DNA of 36,188 nucleotides from Burkholderiales bacterium (GTDB lineage: Bacteria; Pseudomonadota; Gammaproteobacteria; Burkholderiales; Burkholderiaceae_E), in contig QEVN01000005.1 of NCBI GenBank assembly GCA_003576795.1, forward strand, positions 1-36,188, given 5' to 3'. Below are positions 1 through 10,501 of the stretch, one piece after another (position 1 is the first letter of the stretch; each line of letters opens with the position of its first letter). Both the position numbers and the translations under genes were made by a program. Below the pieces are notes generated by a model. The model made no database searches. It was not told the origin of the DNA and was given only the letters and a program-made list of their open reading frames with translations.

Positions 1-789
1 CTTCCAGCCGCGCGTCTCGGCCTCGGCCGCGGCCTTCAGCAGCGCTTCCTGCACCGGCTTGTCGAGCTTGTCGAAGGCCGACCGGTTGACGATGACCGCG
101 TTCTTCGGCAGCCAGGCCTGCGTGTCGTAGAAATACTTGATGTGCTCGTAGGCCTTCGTGTCGTATCCGGTGGAGCCGGAAGTGATGAACGCCTCGACGC
201 CGCCGCTGGCCATCGCCTGCGACAGCTCGGCGGCCTGGATCGTCACCGGCTGCGCGCCGAACATCTCGGCGATCTTCGCCGTGGCCGCGTTGTAGGAGCG
301 GAACTTCATTCCCTTCAGGTCGCTCGCCGCCTGCAGCGGCTTCGTCGAGTACAGGCCCTGCGGCGGCCAGGCGACCGTGTACAGCAGCTTCATCCCCTGC
401 GCGGCGAGCAGCTTGTCCAGCGCAGGCCGCGCCGCGCGGTCGAGCTTGCGCGCCGCCTCGTAGCTGGTGGCGAGGAAGGGCAGCACGTCGATGCCGTACA
501 GCGGGTTCTCGTTCGAGAAGTTCGAGATCAGGATCTCGCCGATCTGCGCCTGGTTGGTCTGCACGGCGCGCTTGATCTCGGGCGCCTTGAAGAGCGACGC
601 GTTCGCGTGCACGGTGATCTTCAGCTTGCCGCCGGTGGCCTTGTCGACGTCGGCGGCGAACTGCATCAGGTTCTCGGTGTGGAAATTGCTCGCCGGATAC
701 GCGGCCGGCAGATCCCACTTCGCCTGCGCGAGCACGGCCGAGGATGCGATGCCCAGCGCGACGGCGGACAGTACGGGTACGACTCTCAT
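1..789 (-). CDS. TRAP transporter solute-binding protein, DctP family (3' end cut by window edge)
   Basis: This is a periplasmic receptor that captures a small carboxylate-like solute for a tripartite ATP-independent (TRAP) importer. The minus-strand ATG at 787-789 is preceded by GGAGG (plus-strand CCTCC at 794-798). The N-terminus [13 protein letters not shown]...AVLAQA is a clear Sec signal peptide of about 22 residues. The mature part shows DctP-family features such as the [17 protein letters not shown] start, the [10 protein letters not shown] region and the PPQGLYS and KGMKFRSYN segments. About 263 residues are visible out of the usual 320-340, so the C-terminus lies outside the window. 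It is divergent from the 5-oxoprolinase gene at 930, which suggests, by context only, that the solute could be 5-oxoproline or another cyclic amide or amino acid derivative. Matching DctQ/DctM genes are not in view. The family is secure; the ligand is not. Confidence 0.9.
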   Translation of the reverse strand, partial: MRVVPVLSAVALGIASSAVLAQAKWDLPAAYPASNFHTENLMQFAADVDKATGGKLKITVHANASLFKAPEIKRAVQTNQAQIGEILISNFSNENPLYGIDVLPFLATSYEAARKLDRAARPALDKLLAAQGMKLLYTVAWPPQGLYSTKPLQAASDLKGMKFRSYNAATAKIAEMFGAQPVTIQAAELSQAMASGGVEAFITSGSTGYDTKAYEHIKYFYDTQAWLPKNAVIVNRSAFDKLDKPVQEALLKAAAEAETRGWK

Positions 790-876
790 GGGGCCTCCGG
801 TTCGGTTTCTGTTGTTCTGCCGCGGATCTTCGCATGCACCAGGCGGTTCCGCCCGTGCGCCTCCTGCGGCTCGCGA

Positions 877-906
877 AGCTTAGGAAGCCGTGCGATACAT
901 TGTCAA
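877..906 (-). promoter_or_regulatory. Candidate promoter of the DctP-type binding-protein gene
   Basis: On the minus strand a perfect TTGACA (-35) occupies 906-901. It is followed after 18 bases by TAAGCT (882-877), a weak 3-of-6 match to a -10 element. Transcription would start near 870, giving a leader of about 80 bases before the ATG at 789. The -35 is convincing; the -10 assignment is uncertain. Confidence 0.4.
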
Positions 907-909
907 CGT
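897..909. promoter_or_regulatory. Imperfect 13-bp palindrome in the divergent promoter (candidate operator)
   Basis: ACATTGTCAACGT is symmetrical about position 903, with 10 of 12 flanking bases matching. It contains the minus-strand -35 TTGACA and lies 20 bases upstream of the 5-oxoprolinase start. Its TTGTCAA core resembles sites used by GntR/FCD-type regulators, but no regulator gene is in view, so the cognate protein is unknown. Confidence 0.4.
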
Positions 910-929
910 AACCGCAGTGCGAGGGCGCG

Positions 930-3900
930 ATGAGTCGCTGGCAGTTCTGGATCGATCGCGGAGGCACCTTCACCGACGTCGTCGGGCGACGCCCCGACGG
1001 CACGCTCGCCACCGCCAAGCTGCTGTCGGAGAACCCGGGCCAGTACGAGGACGCGGCAGTGGAGGGAATCCGCCGCATGCTGGGGCTGGGCGCAGGCGAG
1101 GCGATCGGGCCCGAGCGCGTCGAGGTCGTGAAGATGGGCACGACGGTGGCGACGAACGCGCTGCTGGAGCGCACCGGAGAGCCGCTGCTGCTGGCGGTCA
1201 CGCGCGGCTTTCGCGACGCGCTGCGCATCGCCTACCAGAACCGGCCGAAGCTCTTCGAGCGGCAGATCGTGCTGCCCGAGATGCTGTATCGCGAGGTCGT
1301 CGAGATCGACGAACGCGTCGGCGCCGACGGCAGCGTCGTGCGCGCGCTCGACGAGGCAGCGTCGCGCGAAGCCTTCGCGGCCGCCTGCGCGCGCGGCCTG
1401 CGCGCGATCGCGATCGTGCTGATGCACGGCTATCGCCATCCGGCGCACGAGGAGCGCCTGGCGCGCATCGCGCAGGAGGTCGGATTCACGCAGATCTCGG
1501 TGTCGCACCGCGTCTCGCCGCTGATCAAGTTCGTCGGCCGCGGCGACACGACGGTGGTCGACGCCTACCTGTCGCCGGTGCTGCGCCGATACGTCGACCG
1601 CGTCGCGCGCGCGATGCACGGCGTGCGGCTGCAGTTCATGCAGTCCAACGGCGGCCTCACCGACGCGCACGCGTTCCAGGGCAAGGACTCGATCCTTTCC
1701 GGCCCGGCCGGCGGCATCGTCGGCATGGCGCGCGTGAGCGCCGCGGCCGGCTTCGATCGCGTCATCGGCTTCGACATGGGCGGCACGTCGACCGACGTCT
1801 CGCATTTCGCCGGCGAGCTGGAACGCAGCTTCGACACGCTGGTGGCCGGCGTGCGCATGCGCGCGCCGATGATGAGCATCCACACGGTGGCCGCCGGCGG
1901 CGGCTCGATCCTGCATTTCGATGGTGCGCGCATGCGCGTCGGGCCGGAGTCGGCGGGCGCCGACCCCGGCCCGGCGTGCTATCGCAAGGGCGGTCCGCTC
2001 ACCGTCACCGACGCGAACGTGATGCTCGGCCGCATCCAGCCGACCTTCTTTCCGCACGTCTTCGGGCCCAACGCCGACCAGCCGCTCGATGCCGAGGTCG
2101 TGCGCGAGAAGTTCGGGGCCCTGGCGCAGCTCGTATCGCGCGACAGCGGCCGGCCGATCGGCCCGGAGGCGCTCGCGCAGGGCTTCCTCGACATCGCGGT
2201 GGCGAACATGGCCAACGCGATCAAGAAGATCTCGGTGCAGCGCGGCTACGACGTCACGCGCTACACGCTGACCACCTTCGGCGGAGCGGGCGGGCAGCAC
2301 GCCTGCGGCGTCGCCGATGCGCTGGCGATGTCGCGCGTGCTCGTGCATCCGCTGGCCGGCGTGCTGTCGGCCTACGGCATGGGGCTGGCCGAGCCGGTCG
2401 CGATGCGCGAGCAGTCGGTCGAGCGCCGCTTCGACGACGAAGGGCTCGCGGCGGCGGGCAGCCAGCTCGATGCGCTCGAGCGCACGGCGCGCGAGGAGCT
2501 GCACGCGCAGGGCGAGACCGCCGATTCGCTGCGCGTTGCGCGGCGCGCGCTGCTGCGCTACGAGGGTACCGACACCGCGCTGCCGGTGCCCTGGGGCGAA
2601 GCCGGATCGATGCGCGCGGCTTTCGAGGCGGCGTATCGCCAGCGTTTCGCGTTCCTGCTGCCCGGGCGCGCGCTGGTCGTCGAGTCGGTCGTCGCGGAGG
2701 TTGCGGGGCGGGCGGCGGGGCAGGCGGGAGCGGGTTCGACGCCGGCGCCTTCGCGCGTGCGCGAGGGAGCGTTGGAGGCGCAGTGCACGGTGCGCGTCTT
2801 CGTCGAGGGTGACTGGCGCGAGGCGCCGCTCTTCGATCGCGAGCGGATGATCGCCGGTGATGCGATCGACGGCCCGGCGATCGTCGCGGAAGCGAATGCG
2901 ACCACCGTCGTCGAGCCCGGCTGGCGCGCGCAACTGTCGTCGGGGGGCGACCTCGTGCTCGAGCGGCACGTCGCGCGTCCGCGCCGCGTGGCAGTCGGCA
3001 CCGACGCCGATCCGGTGATGCTCGAGATCTTCAACAACCTGTTCATGTCGATCGCCGAGCAGATGGGCTACCGGCTGCAGAACACCGCGCATTCGGTGAA
3101 CATCAAGGAGCGCCTGGACTTCTCGTGCGCGATCTTCGATCCGCAGGGGCACCTGGTCGCCAACGCGCCGCACATGCCGGTGCACCTGGGCTCGATGGGC
3201 GCGAGCGTGCGCGCGGTGATCGAGGCGCACGCCGTGCGCGATCCGGCGGCGCCCGGGGATGCCGACCGGGCGTCGCTGGCGCCGGGGGACGCCGACCGGG
3301 CGCCGCTGGCGCCCGGGGACGTCTACGTGCTCAACGACCCCTACGCCGGCGGCACGCACCTGCCCGACATCACGGTGATCACGCCGGTGTTCGACGCCGC
3401 GGGCCGCGAGATCCTCTTCTTCGTCGGCTCGCGCGGACACCACGCCGACGTCGGCGGCAGGACGCCCGGCTCGATGCCGCCCGACAGCGCGCACATCGAC
3501 GAGGAAGGGGTGCTGCTCACCGACTTCCCGCTCGTGCGCAACGGACGCATGCGCGAGGACGAGATGCGCGAGGCGCTGCGCTGCGCGCCTTTCCCCGCGC
3601 GCAATCCCGAGCAGAACATCGCCGACCTGCGCGCGCAGATCGCCGCCAACGAGAAGGGGCGCGAGGAGCTGACGAAGATGGTCGCGCAGTTCGGCCTCGA
3701 CGTCGTGCACGCCTACATGCGGCACGTGCAGGACAACGCCGAGGAGTCGGTGCGCCGCGTGATCGGCGCGCTGCACGACGGTGAGTTCGCGCTGCCGCTG
3801 GACAACGGCGCGACGATCCGCGTGCGCATCTCGGTCGACCGGCAACGGCGCTCGGCGATCGTCGATTTCGCCGGCACCTCGCCGCAGCAGCCGAACAACT

Positions 3901-4637
3901 TCAACGCGCCGCTGGCCGTGACGACCGCCGCGGTGCTCTACGTGTTCCGCACGCTGGTCGACGACGAGATCCCGATGAACGACGGCTGCCTGAAGCCGAT
4001 CGAAGTGCGCGTGCCCGAAGGCTCGATGCTCAATCCGCGCCATCCGGCGGCGGTGGTCGCCGGCAACGTCGAGACCTCGCAGTGCATCACGAACTGCCTG
4101 TACGGAGCGCTCGGCGTGATGGCGGCGAGCGCGCCGACGATGAACAACTTCACCTTCGGCAACGAGCGCCATCAGTACTACGAGACGATCTCGGGCGGTT
4201 CGGGGGCGGGCGGGCGCTTCGACGGGCAGGGCAGGCTCGTCGGCGGCTTCGACGGAACTTCGGTCGTGCAGACGCACATGACGAATTCGCGGCTCACCGA
4301 CCCGGAGATCCTCGAGACGCGCTATCCGGTGCGGCTGGAGAGCTTCGAGATCCGGCCCGGGTCGGGCGGGGAAGGGCGCTGGCGCGGCGGCAACGGCGCG
4401 GTGCGGCGCATCCGCTTCCTCGAGCCGATGACGGCGTCGATCCTCGCCAACGGGCGGGTGCATCCGGCCTTCGGTGCGGCGGGCGGCGCAGCCGGGGCGC
4501 CGGGGGTCGATCGCGTGGAACGCGCGGACGGGCGCGTGCAGCGGCTGCGTCACGCCGATTCGGCGCAACTCGACGCCGGCGATACCTTCGTCGTCGAGAC
4601 GCCGGGCGGCGGGGGATTCGGCGTCGGCTCCGGCTGA
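930..4637 (+). CDS. 5-oxoprolinase / hydantoinase, HyuA-HyuB fusion (1235 aa)
   Basis: This predicted ATP-dependent cytoplasmic amidohydrolase opens 5-oxoproline (or a related cyclic imide/hydantoin) to the linear acid; for 5-oxoproline the product is glutamate. The N-terminal HyuA-like half begins with [12 protein letters not shown] (residues about 9-20), has [13 protein letters not shown], and carries the [11 protein letters not shown] phosphate-binding motif. The HyuB-like half starts near residue 695 ([18 protein letters not shown]) and runs to the Gly-rich end ETPGGGGFG. The length matches the eukaryote-like fused 5-oxoprolinases rather than the split HyuA/HyuB pair. The start at 930 is preceded by GAGGG at 921-925. 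Two low-complexity segments are odd: a Gly/Ala-rich linker near residues 593-610 and a tandem 10-residue repeat near residues 774-797. The divergent TRAP binding protein may feed it. Family certain, exact substrate inferred. Confidence 0.93.
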   Translation: MSRWQFWIDRGGTFTDVVGRRPDGTLATAKLLSENPGQYEDAAVEGIRRMLGLGAGEAIGPERVEVVKMGTTVATNALLERTGEPLLLAVTRGFRDALRIAYQNRPKLFERQIVLPEMLYREVVEIDERVGADGSVVRALDEAASREAFAAACARGLRAIAIVLMHGYRHPAHEERLARIAQEVGFTQISVSHRVSPLIKFVGRGDTTVVDAYLSPVLRRYVDRVARAMHGVRLQFMQSNGGLTDAHAFQGKDSILSGPAGGIVGMARVSAAAGFDRVIGFDMGGTSTDVSHFAGELERSFDTLVAGVRMRAPMMSIHTVAAGGGSILHFDGARMRVGPESAGADPGPACYRKGGPLTVTDANVMLGRIQPTFFPHVFGPNADQPLDAEVVREKFGALAQLVSRDSGRPIGPEALAQGFLDIAVANMANAIKKISVQRGYDVTRYTLTTFGGAGGQHACGVADALAMSRVLVHPLAGVLSAYGMGLAEPVAMREQSVERRFDDEGLAAAGSQLDALERTAREELHAQGETADSLRVARRALLRYEGTDTALPVPWGEAGSMRAAFEAAYRQRFAFLLPGRALVVESVVAEVAGRAAGQAGAGSTPAPSRVREGALEAQCTVRVFVEGDWREAPLFDRERMIAGDAIDGPAIVAEANATTVVEPGWRAQLSSGGDLVLERHVARPRRVAVGTDADPVMLEIFNNLFMSIAEQMGYRLQNTAHSVNIKERLDFSCAIFDPQGHLVANAPHMPVHLGSMGASVRAVIEAHAVRDPAAPGDADRASLAPGDADRAPLAPGDVYVLNDPYAGGTHLPDITVITPVFDAAGREILFFVGSRGHHADVGGRTPGSMPPDSAHIDEEGVLLTDFPLVRNGRMREDEMREALRCAPFPARNPEQNIADLRAQIAANEKGREELTKMVAQFGLDVVHAYMRHVQDNAEESVRRVIGALHDGEFALPLDNGATIRVRISVDRQRRSAIVDFAGTSPQQPNNFNAPLAVTTAAVLYVFRTLVDDEIPMNDGCLKPIEVRVPEGSMLNPRHPAAVVAGNVETSQCITNCLYGALGVMAASAPTMNNFTFGNERHQYYETISGGSGAGGRFDGQGRLVGGFDGTSVVQTHMTNSRLTDPEILETRYPVRLESFEIRPGSGGEGRWRGGNGAVRRIRFLEPMTASILANGRVHPAFGAAGGAAGAPGVDRVERADGRVQRLRHADSAQLDAGDTFVVETPGGGGFGVGSG
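3249..3321 (+). repeat. In-frame 30-bp tandem repeat inside the 5-oxoprolinase gene
   Basis: Two near-identical 30-base units (3249-3278 and 3279-3308) and 13 bases of a third encode [15 protein letters not shown]. The units differ at only a few bases. The repeat sits just before the conserved [11 protein letters not shown] segment of the HyuB-like domain. It looks like slippage-generated expansion of an original APGD-type loop. Confidence 0.9.
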
Positions 4638-4665
4638 GCCGCGGGTCTCCGACGGTGCCAGCACC

Positions 4666-4671
4666 TATAAT
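4666..4671 (+). promoter_or_regulatory. Candidate -10 box of the purL promoter
   Basis: A perfect TATAAT lies 57 bases before the purL start and about 30 bases after the end of the upstream gene. It is followed by GGC as in other promoters of this window (CATAATGGC at 23061). I see no good -35 at 16-18 bases upstream, so this is a partial promoter assignment. Confidence 0.5.
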
Positions 4672-4727
4672 GGCAGGCGTCGCGCACGCCCCGTAGCGCG
4701 CCGCTTCGCGCGCCCCCCGCCCACCCG

Positions 4728-7700
4728 ATGTCCGCCTACCTGACGCTGGCCGGTGCACCGGCCCTGTCCGCATTTCGTCTCGCCCGGCTGCTCGAGCGCC
4801 TCGCCGCGATCGACCCGCGCGCAGGCGCCGTGCACGCGCGCCATTGCTATTTCGCCTGGTTCGACGCCGAGCCGACGCCGGACACGCGCGCGCGCCTCGT
4901 CGAGCTGCTCGAGGCGCTGCCCGGCGACGCCTCGGCGGCGCACGCCGCCGGGCAACCCCTGTGGGTCGTGCCGCGCATCGGCACCGTCTCGCCGTGGGCG
5001 AGCAAGGCGACCGACATCGCGCACAGCTGCGGTTTCGACGGCGTGCGCCGCATCGAGCGCGGCATCGAATACCGGATCGAGGCGCGCGCCAAGCTCGGCG
5101 GCCTGCTGCGCGGCGCACAGATCGAAGACGACATGCTCGCGCGCCTGGGCGCCGTGCTGCACGACCGGATGACCGAGAGCCTGCTGCTCGCGCCGCCCGA
5201 TCCGCGCGAGCTGTTCGCCTCGCTGCCCGGCAAGCCGATGCGGCACGTGCCGGTGCTCGCGCAGGGGCGCGAGGCGCTCGTGCGCGCCGACCGCGAGCTG
5301 GGGCTGGCGCTGTCCGACGACGAGATCGGCTATCTGTTCGACGCTTTCGTCGCCGCCGGTCGCGACCCGACCGACGTCGAGCTGATGATGTTCGCGCAGG
5401 CGAACTCCGAGCACTGCCGGCACAAGATCTTCAACGCGAGCTGGACGATCGACGGCCAGCCGCGCGACGAGACGCTGTTCGGCATGATCCGCAGCACGCA
5501 TGCGGCGAACCCGCGCGGCACCGTCGTGGCCTACGCCGACAACGCGGCGATCCTCGAAGGCGGCGCGGCGCGGCGTTTCCATCCCGACGCCACCGCCAAC
5601 GGTCGCTACGTCTCGGGCGAGCGGCGCACGCACGCGCTGCTGAAAGTCGAGACGCACAACCACCCGACGGCGATCTCGCCCTTTCCGGGCGCCTCCACCG
5701 GGGCCGGCGGCGAGATCCGCGACGAGGGCGCCACGGGGCGCGGCGCGAAGCCGAAGTTCGGCCTGACCGGCTTCACCGTCTCGAACCTGCGCATCGAGCG
5801 CTACGTGCAGCCGTGGGAGGAGGGCGGGCCGGGCGCGCCCGATCGCATCGCCTCGCCGCTGCAGATCATGATCGAGGGTCCGATCGGCGGCGCGTCGTTC
5901 AACAACGAATTCGGCCGGCCGAACCTGCTCGGCTACTTCCGCACCTACGAGCAGCCGGTCGAGGGCCGCGTGCGCGGCTATCACAAGCCGATCATGATCG
6001 CCGGCGGCGTCGGCGCGATCGACGACGCGCTCACGCACAAGCTCGATCTGCCGCCCGGCACGCTGCTCGTGCAGCTCGGCGGCCCCGGCATGCGCATCGG
6101 CCTGGGCGGCGGCGCGGCGTCGAGCATGGGCGCCGGAACGAACACCGCCGAACTGGACTTCGACTCGGTGCAGCGCGGCAATCCCGAGATGCAGCGCCGC
6201 GCGCAGGAAGTGCTCGATCGCTGCTGGGAGCTGTACGAGCGCAACCCGATCCTGTCGCTGCACGACGTCGGCGCGGGCGGGCTGTCGAATGCGTTTCCCG
6301 AGCTGGTCTACGGCGCGGGGCGCGGCGCGCGCTTCGACCTGCGCAAGGTGCCGCTCGAGGAATCGGGCCTGTCGCCGGCCGAGATCTGGTCGAATGAATC
6401 GCAGGAGCGCTACGTGCTCGCGATCGCGCCCGATTCGCTCGCGCTCTTCGATCACCTGTGCCGGCGCGAGCGCTGCCCCTACGCGGTGGTCGGCACCGTC
6501 TCCGGCGACCGGCAGCTCGTCGTCGAGGCGGGGGCCGACCGCGCGCAGCGCGAGGCAGGCGCCACCGCCACCGAACTCGCGGTCGACATGCCGATCGACG
6601 TGCTGCTCGGCAAGCCGCCGCGCATGCATCGCGATGCGCGGCGTCGCGCGCGCGCGCTCGCGCCGCTCGATCTCGCCGGAATCGCGCTGGAAGACGCCAT
6701 CGAGCGCGTGCTGCGCATGCCTTCGGTGGCGAGCAAGGCCTTTCTCGTGACCATCGGCGACCGCAGCGTGGGCGGACTGTGCTCTCGCGATCCGATGGTC
6801 GGTCCGTGGCAGGTGCCGGTCGCCGACTGCGCGGTCGGCCTCGTCGATTACGACGGCTACCGCGGCGAGGCGCTGGCGATGGGCGAGCGCACGCCGCTGG
6901 CCGTCATCGATCCGCGCGCCGCATCGCGCATCGCCGTCGCCGAAACGGTGACGAATCTCGCGGCGGCGCCGATCGGGTCGCTCGAACGGGTGAAGCTGTC
7001 GGCGAACTGGATGGCCGCCTGCGGCGATCCGGCCGAAGATGCCGACCTCTTCGATGCGGTCGAGGCCTGCGCGGCGCTGTGCCGCGAACTCGGGCTGGCG
7101 ATCCCGGTCGGCAAGGATTCGCTGTCGATGCGCACGCGCTGGCAGGGCGGCGGCTCGCAGTCGGACGGCGCGGGCGGGGGGGGCGCGAACGGGGCCGTGC
7201 CGGGTCCGCGCGAAGTGCACGAGGTGCTCGCGCCGGTCTCGCTCGTCGTCACCGGCTGCGCGCCGGTGAGCGATGCGCGACGCGTGCTCACGCCGCAGCT
7301 CGCACGCGACGTCGATTCGGTGCTGATCCTCGTCGACCTCGGCGCGGGCCGCAAGCGCATGGGCGCCTCGGCGCTCGCGCAGGCCTGGGGCCTGGTCGGC
7401 CACGAGGCGCCCGACCTCGACGATCCGCAGCGCCTCGTGCGCTTCTTCGCGGCGATCCAGCAGCTGAACGCCGACGGGCAGCTGCTCGCCTACCACGACG
7501 TCTCCGACGGCGGAGTCTTCGCGACGGTCTGCGAGATGGCCTTCGCCGGACACTGCGGGGTCGGGCTGAACGTCGACCTGCTGACGATCGACCCGCTCGT
7601 CGCCGACTGGGGCGACTACAAGATCCGGCCCGAGCAGGTCGCCGTGCAGCGCGACGAGCGTACGCTGCAGGCATTGTTCTGCGAGGAGCCCGGCGCCGTG

Positions 7701-8792
7701 CTGCAGGTGCGCGCCGAAGCGCGCGACGCGGTGCTCGGCGTACTGCGCGAGCACGGGCTGTCGACGATGTCGCACGTGATCGGCAAGCCGCAGGCGCACG
7801 ACACGATCGACATCTGGCGCGACGGCCGGCGCGTGTATCGCCGCTCGCGCGCCACGCTGCAGCGCATCTGGAGCGAGACGAGCGCGCGCATCGCGTCGCT
7901 GCGCGACGATCCCGACTGCGTCATCGAGGAGTTCGAGCGCATCGAGGGAAGCGACGATCCGGGCCTGCACGTGGCGCTGCGCTTCGATCCGGCCGAGGAC
8001 GTCGCCGCGCCGTACCTCGCGCGCGGCGCGCGTCCGCGCATCGCGATCCTGCGCGAGCAGGGCGTCAACAGCCAGACCGAGATCGCGGCCGCCTTCGACC
8101 GCGCGGGCTTCGAAAGCTTCGACGTCCACATGACCGACCTGTTCGCCGGCCGGCACCGGCTCGACGACTTCCGGGGTCTCGTTGCCTGCGGCGGCTTCTC
8201 GTTCGGCGACGTGCTCGGCGCGGGCAGCGGCTGGGCGAAATCGATCCTGTACAACGCGAAGATGGCCGAGCAGTTCGCGCTCTTCTTCCAGCGGCCCGAC
8301 ACCTTCACGCTCGGCGTGTGCAACGGCTGCCAGATGCTGTCGCAGCTGAAGTCGATCATTCCGGGCGCCGCCGCCTGGCCGCGCTTCGTGCGCAACCGTT
8401 CCGAGCAGTACGAGGCGCGCTTCTCGATGGTCGAGGTGCTGGAATCGCCGTCGGTGCTGTTCGCCGGCATGGCGGGCAGCCGCATGCCGATCGCGGTGGC
8501 GCACGGCGAAGGGCGTGCGCAGTTCGCCTCCGACGAGCAGCGCGGTCGCGCGCGCGCGTCGCTGCGCTTCGTCGAGAACGACGGCACGCCGGCCGAGCGC
8601 TACCCGGCGAACCCGGGCGGCTCGCCCGGCGGCCTCACCGGCTTCACCAGCGAAGACGGCCGCGCAACGATCCTGATGCCGCATCCCGAGCGCGTCTTCC
8701 GCACGATCCAGATGAGCTGGCGCGATCCGTCGCTGGGCGAAGACTCGCCGTGGATGCGCCTGTTCCGCAACGCCCGCGTCTGGGTGGGCTGA
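4728..8792 (+). CDS. purL: Phosphoribosylformylglycinamidine synthase, long form (1354 aa)
   Basis: This enzyme converts FGAR, glutamine and ATP to FGAM, the fourth step of de novo purine synthesis, in the cytoplasm. The layout is that of the large proteobacterial PurL: an N-terminal PurS-like part, a linker, two AIRS-like halves ([14 protein letters not shown] near residue 223; [20 protein letters not shown]; a second half with [13 protein letters not shown]) and a C-terminal class I glutaminase from residue 1102. The glutaminase nucleophile is Cys1198 in GVCNGCQM, with His1319 and Glu1321 in MPHPERVF. Length is close to E. coli PurL (about 1295). The excess includes a glycine-rich loop at about residues 806-829 ([16 protein letters not shown]). 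It is transcribed alone or with the ABC-F gene 39 bases downstream, and a TATAAT box lies upstream. Confidence 0.98.
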   Translation: MSAYLTLAGAPALSAFRLARLLERLAAIDPRAGAVHARHCYFAWFDAEPTPDTRARLVELLEALPGDASAAHAAGQPLWVVPRIGTVSPWASKATDIAHSCGFDGVRRIERGIEYRIEARAKLGGLLRGAQIEDDMLARLGAVLHDRMTESLLLAPPDPRELFASLPGKPMRHVPVLAQGREALVRADRELGLALSDDEIGYLFDAFVAAGRDPTDVELMMFAQANSEHCRHKIFNASWTIDGQPRDETLFGMIRSTHAANPRGTVVAYADNAAILEGGAARRFHPDATANGRYVSGERRTHALLKVETHNHPTAISPFPGASTGAGGEIRDEGATGRGAKPKFGLTGFTVSNLRIERYVQPWEEGGPGAPDRIASPLQIMIEGPIGGASFNNEFGRPNLLGYFRTYEQPVEGRVRGYHKPIMIAGGVGAIDDALTHKLDLPPGTLLVQLGGPGMRIGLGGGAASSMGAGTNTAELDFDSVQRGNPEMQRRAQEVLDRCWELYERNPILSLHDVGAGGLSNAFPELVYGAGRGARFDLRKVPLEESGLSPAEIWSNESQERYVLAIAPDSLALFDHLCRRERCPYAVVGTVSGDRQLVVEAGADRAQREAGATATELAVDMPIDVLLGKPPRMHRDARRRARALAPLDLAGIALEDAIERVLRMPSVASKAFLVTIGDRSVGGLCSRDPMVGPWQVPVADCAVGLVDYDGYRGEALAMGERTPLAVIDPRAASRIAVAETVTNLAAAPIGSLERVKLSANWMAACGDPAEDADLFDAVEACAALCRELGLAIPVGKDSLSMRTRWQGGGSQSDGAGGGGANGAVPGPREVHEVLAPVSLVVTGCAPVSDARRVLTPQLARDVDSVLILVDLGAGRKRMGASALAQAWGLVGHEAPDLDDPQRLVRFFAAIQQLNADGQLLAYHDVSDGGVFATVCEMAFAGHCGVGLNVDLLTIDPLVADWGDYKIRPEQVAVQRDERTLQALFCEEPGAVLQVRAEARDAVLGVLREHGLSTMSHVIGKPQAHDTIDIWRDGRRVYRRSRATLQRIWSETSARIASLRDDPDCVIEEFERIEGSDDPGLHVALRFDPAEDVAAPYLARGARPRIAILREQGVNSQTEIAAAFDRAGFESFDVHMTDLFAGRHRLDDFRGLVACGGFSFGDVLGAGSGWAKSILYNAKMAEQFALFFQRPDTFTLGVCNGCQMLSQLKSIIPGAAAWPRFVRNRSEQYEARFSMVEVLESPSVLFAGMAGSRMPIAVAHGEGRAQFASDEQRGRARASLRFVENDGTPAERYPANPGGSPGGLTGFTSEDGRATILMPHPERVFRTIQMSWRDPSLGEDSPWMRLFRNARVWVG

Positions 8793-8803
8793 ACCCTTCT
8801 CGC

Positions 8804-8819
8804 GCCCGCTCGCGCGGGC
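8804..8819 (+). other. Short GC hairpin between purL and the ABC-F gene
   Basis: GCCCGC (8804-8809), loop TCGC, GCGGGC (8814-8819) forms a 6-bp stem 12 bases before the ABC-F start. There is no T-run after it, so it is not a convincing intrinsic terminator. It may be chance in such GC-rich DNA. Confidence 0.25.
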
Positions 8820-8831
8820 CGGACACATCGA

Positions 8832-10493
8832 ATGCTTTCCGCAGTCAACATCACGATGCAGTTCGGGGCCAAGCCCCTGTTCGAGAACGTCAACGTCAAG
8901 TTCGCCGACGGCAACCGCTACGGCCTGATCGGCGCGAACGGTTCGGGCAAGTCCACCTTCATGAAGATCCTCGGCGGCGACCTCGAGCCGTCGAGCGGAC
9001 AGGTCGTGCTCGAGCCGAACGTGCGGCTGGGCAAGCTGCGCCAGGACCAGTTCGCCCACGAGGACGAGCGCGTGCTCGACGTCGTGCTGATGGGGCACGC
9101 CGAGATGTGGGCGGCGATGCGCGAGCGCGACGCGATCTACGAGAACCCCGAGGCGAGCGAAGACGACTACATGCACGCGGCCGAGCTGGAGGCGAAGTTC
9201 GCCGAGTACGGCGGCTACACGGCCGAAGCGCGCGCGGGCGAGCTGCTGCTCGGGCTGGGCATTCCGGTCGAGCAGCACGCGGGGCCGATGCGCGAGATCG
9301 CTCCGGGCTGGAAGCTGCGCGTGCTGCTCGCCCAGGCGCTGTTCTCCGACCCCGACGTGCTGCTGCTCGACGAGCCGACGAACAACCTCGACATCGACAC
9401 GATCCGCTGGCTCGAGTCGGTGCTGAACGAGCGCGATTCGACGATGGTGATCATCTCGCACGATCGCCACTTCCTGAACGCCGTGTGCACGCACATGGCC
9501 GACCTCGATTACCGCGAGCTGCGCGTCTACCCGGGCAACTACGACGACTACATGCTCGCGTCGGCGCAGGCGCGCCAGCGCCTCGTGTCGGCGAACGATC
9601 GCGCGAAGGAGCGCATCGCCGATCTGCAGGAGTTCGTGCAGCGCTTCGCGGCGAACAAGGCGAAGGCGCGCCAGGCCACCTCGCGCCAGAAGCTGATCGC
9701 CAAGATCCGCAGCGAGACCGTCGAGGTGAAGCCTTCGTCGCGGCAGAGCCCGTACATCCGCTTCGAGCAGGTCAAGCCGATGCACCGGCAGGCGCTCGAG
9801 GTGGAGAACCTCGGCTACCGCTACCCGGGCGCCGATGCGCCGGTGTTCTCCGGCTTCTCGACGATCTTCGATGCGGGCGATCGCGTCGCCATCGTCGGCG
9901 CCAACGGCGCGGGCAAGACGACGCTGCTGCGCGCGATGCTCGGCGCCGAACGCGGCGGCGTCGCGCCCGGCGGCGGGCCGGCACCGGCCCGCGGCGGGGG
10001 CCTGGCGCCCACCGAGGGCGAGGCGCGCTGGTCGGAGAACGCCGACGTCGGCTACATGGCGCAGGACGTGCATCCGGATTTCGAATCCGACCGCACGCTC
10101 ACCGAATGGCTGTCGTACTACACGCAGCCGGGCGACGACGAGCAGACGCTGCGCAGCATCCTGGGGCGCATGCTGTTCTCCGGCGACGAGGTGCGCAAGC
10201 CCGTGCGCGTGCTCTCGGGCGGCGAGATGCACCGGATGAGCTTCGGGCGGCTGATGCTCGGCCGGCACAACGTGCTGATGCTCGACGAGCCGACCAACCA
10301 CCTCGACATGGAGTCGATCGAGTCGCTGCAGTACGCGCTCGAGAAATATCCGGGCACGATCTTCGTCGTCTCGCACGACCGCCAGTTCGTCGACGCAGTC
10401 GCCACGCGCGTCATCGAGGTGCGCACGGGCGGGGAGATCGTCGACTGGCGCGGCGACTACGAGTCGTATCTCGCCAGCCAGGGCATCGAATAG
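8832..10493 (+). CDS. ybiT: ABC-F family ATPase, YbiT type (553 aa)
   Basis: This is a soluble protein with two ATP-binding cassettes and no membrane domain, of the ABC-F class that acts on the ribosome. It closely resembles E. coli YbiT from the first residues ([15 protein letters not shown]) to the ending GIE. Walker A motifs are GANGSGKST (residues 34-42) and GANGAGKTT (near 356-364). Walker B motifs are [13 protein letters not shown] and [13 protein letters not shown]. The second signature is LSGGEMHRM, while the first is the degenerate APGWKLRVL typical of YbiT. The interdomain P-site linker carries [24 protein letters not shown]. Unusual is a Gly/Pro-rich insert of about 20 residues at about 372-395, between the second Walker A and WSENADVGY, which E. 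coli YbiT lacks. It is followed after 8 bases by a response regulator gene. Confidence 0.95.
   Translation: MLSAVNITMQFGAKPLFENVNVKFADGNRYGLIGANGSGKSTFMKILGGDLEPSSGQVVLEPNVRLGKLRQDQFAHEDERVLDVVLMGHAEMWAAMRERDAIYENPEASEDDYMHAAELEAKFAEYGGYTAEARAGELLLGLGIPVEQHAGPMREIAPGWKLRVLLAQALFSDPDVLLLDEPTNNLDIDTIRWLESVLNERDSTMVIISHDRHFLNAVCTHMADLDYRELRVYPGNYDDYMLASAQARQRLVSANDRAKERIADLQEFVQRFAANKAKARQATSRQKLIAKIRSETVEVKPSSRQSPYIRFEQVKPMHRQALEVENLGYRYPGADAPVFSGFSTIFDAGDRVAIVGANGAGKTTLLRAMLGAERGGVAPGGGPAPARGGGLAPTEGEARWSENADVGYMAQDVHPDFESDRTLTEWLSYYTQPGDDEQTLRSILGRMLFSGDEVRKPVRVLSGGEMHRMSFGRLMLGRHNVLMLDEPTNHLDMESIESLQYALEKYPGTIFVVSHDRQFVDAVATRVIEVRTGGEIVDWRGDYESYLASQGIE
9973..9992. repeat. Perfect inverted repeat inside the ABC-F coding insertion
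   Basis: Nine-base arms (9973-9981 and 9984-9992) separated by CA form a perfect hairpin within the stretch that codes for the extra Gly/Pro-rich loop of the ABC-F protein. The placement inside an insertion suggests that it arose from a small palindromic element or a replication-slippage event. Confidence 0.7.
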
Positions 10494-10501
10494 CGACGCC
10501 C

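Noticed and set aside
903..4664. Very long minus-strand open frame opposite the 5-oxoprolinase gene (1253 codons)
   Set aside because: The translation is a His/Arg/Ala/Asp-rich string with no family motif. It is the antisense frame of a GC-rich gene, which rarely meets stop codons.
4665..10376. Minus-strand open frame of 1903 codons opposite purL and the ABC-F gene
   Set aside because: It crosses two well-recognised genes, is low in hydrophobic order and has no domain. It is a composition artefact.
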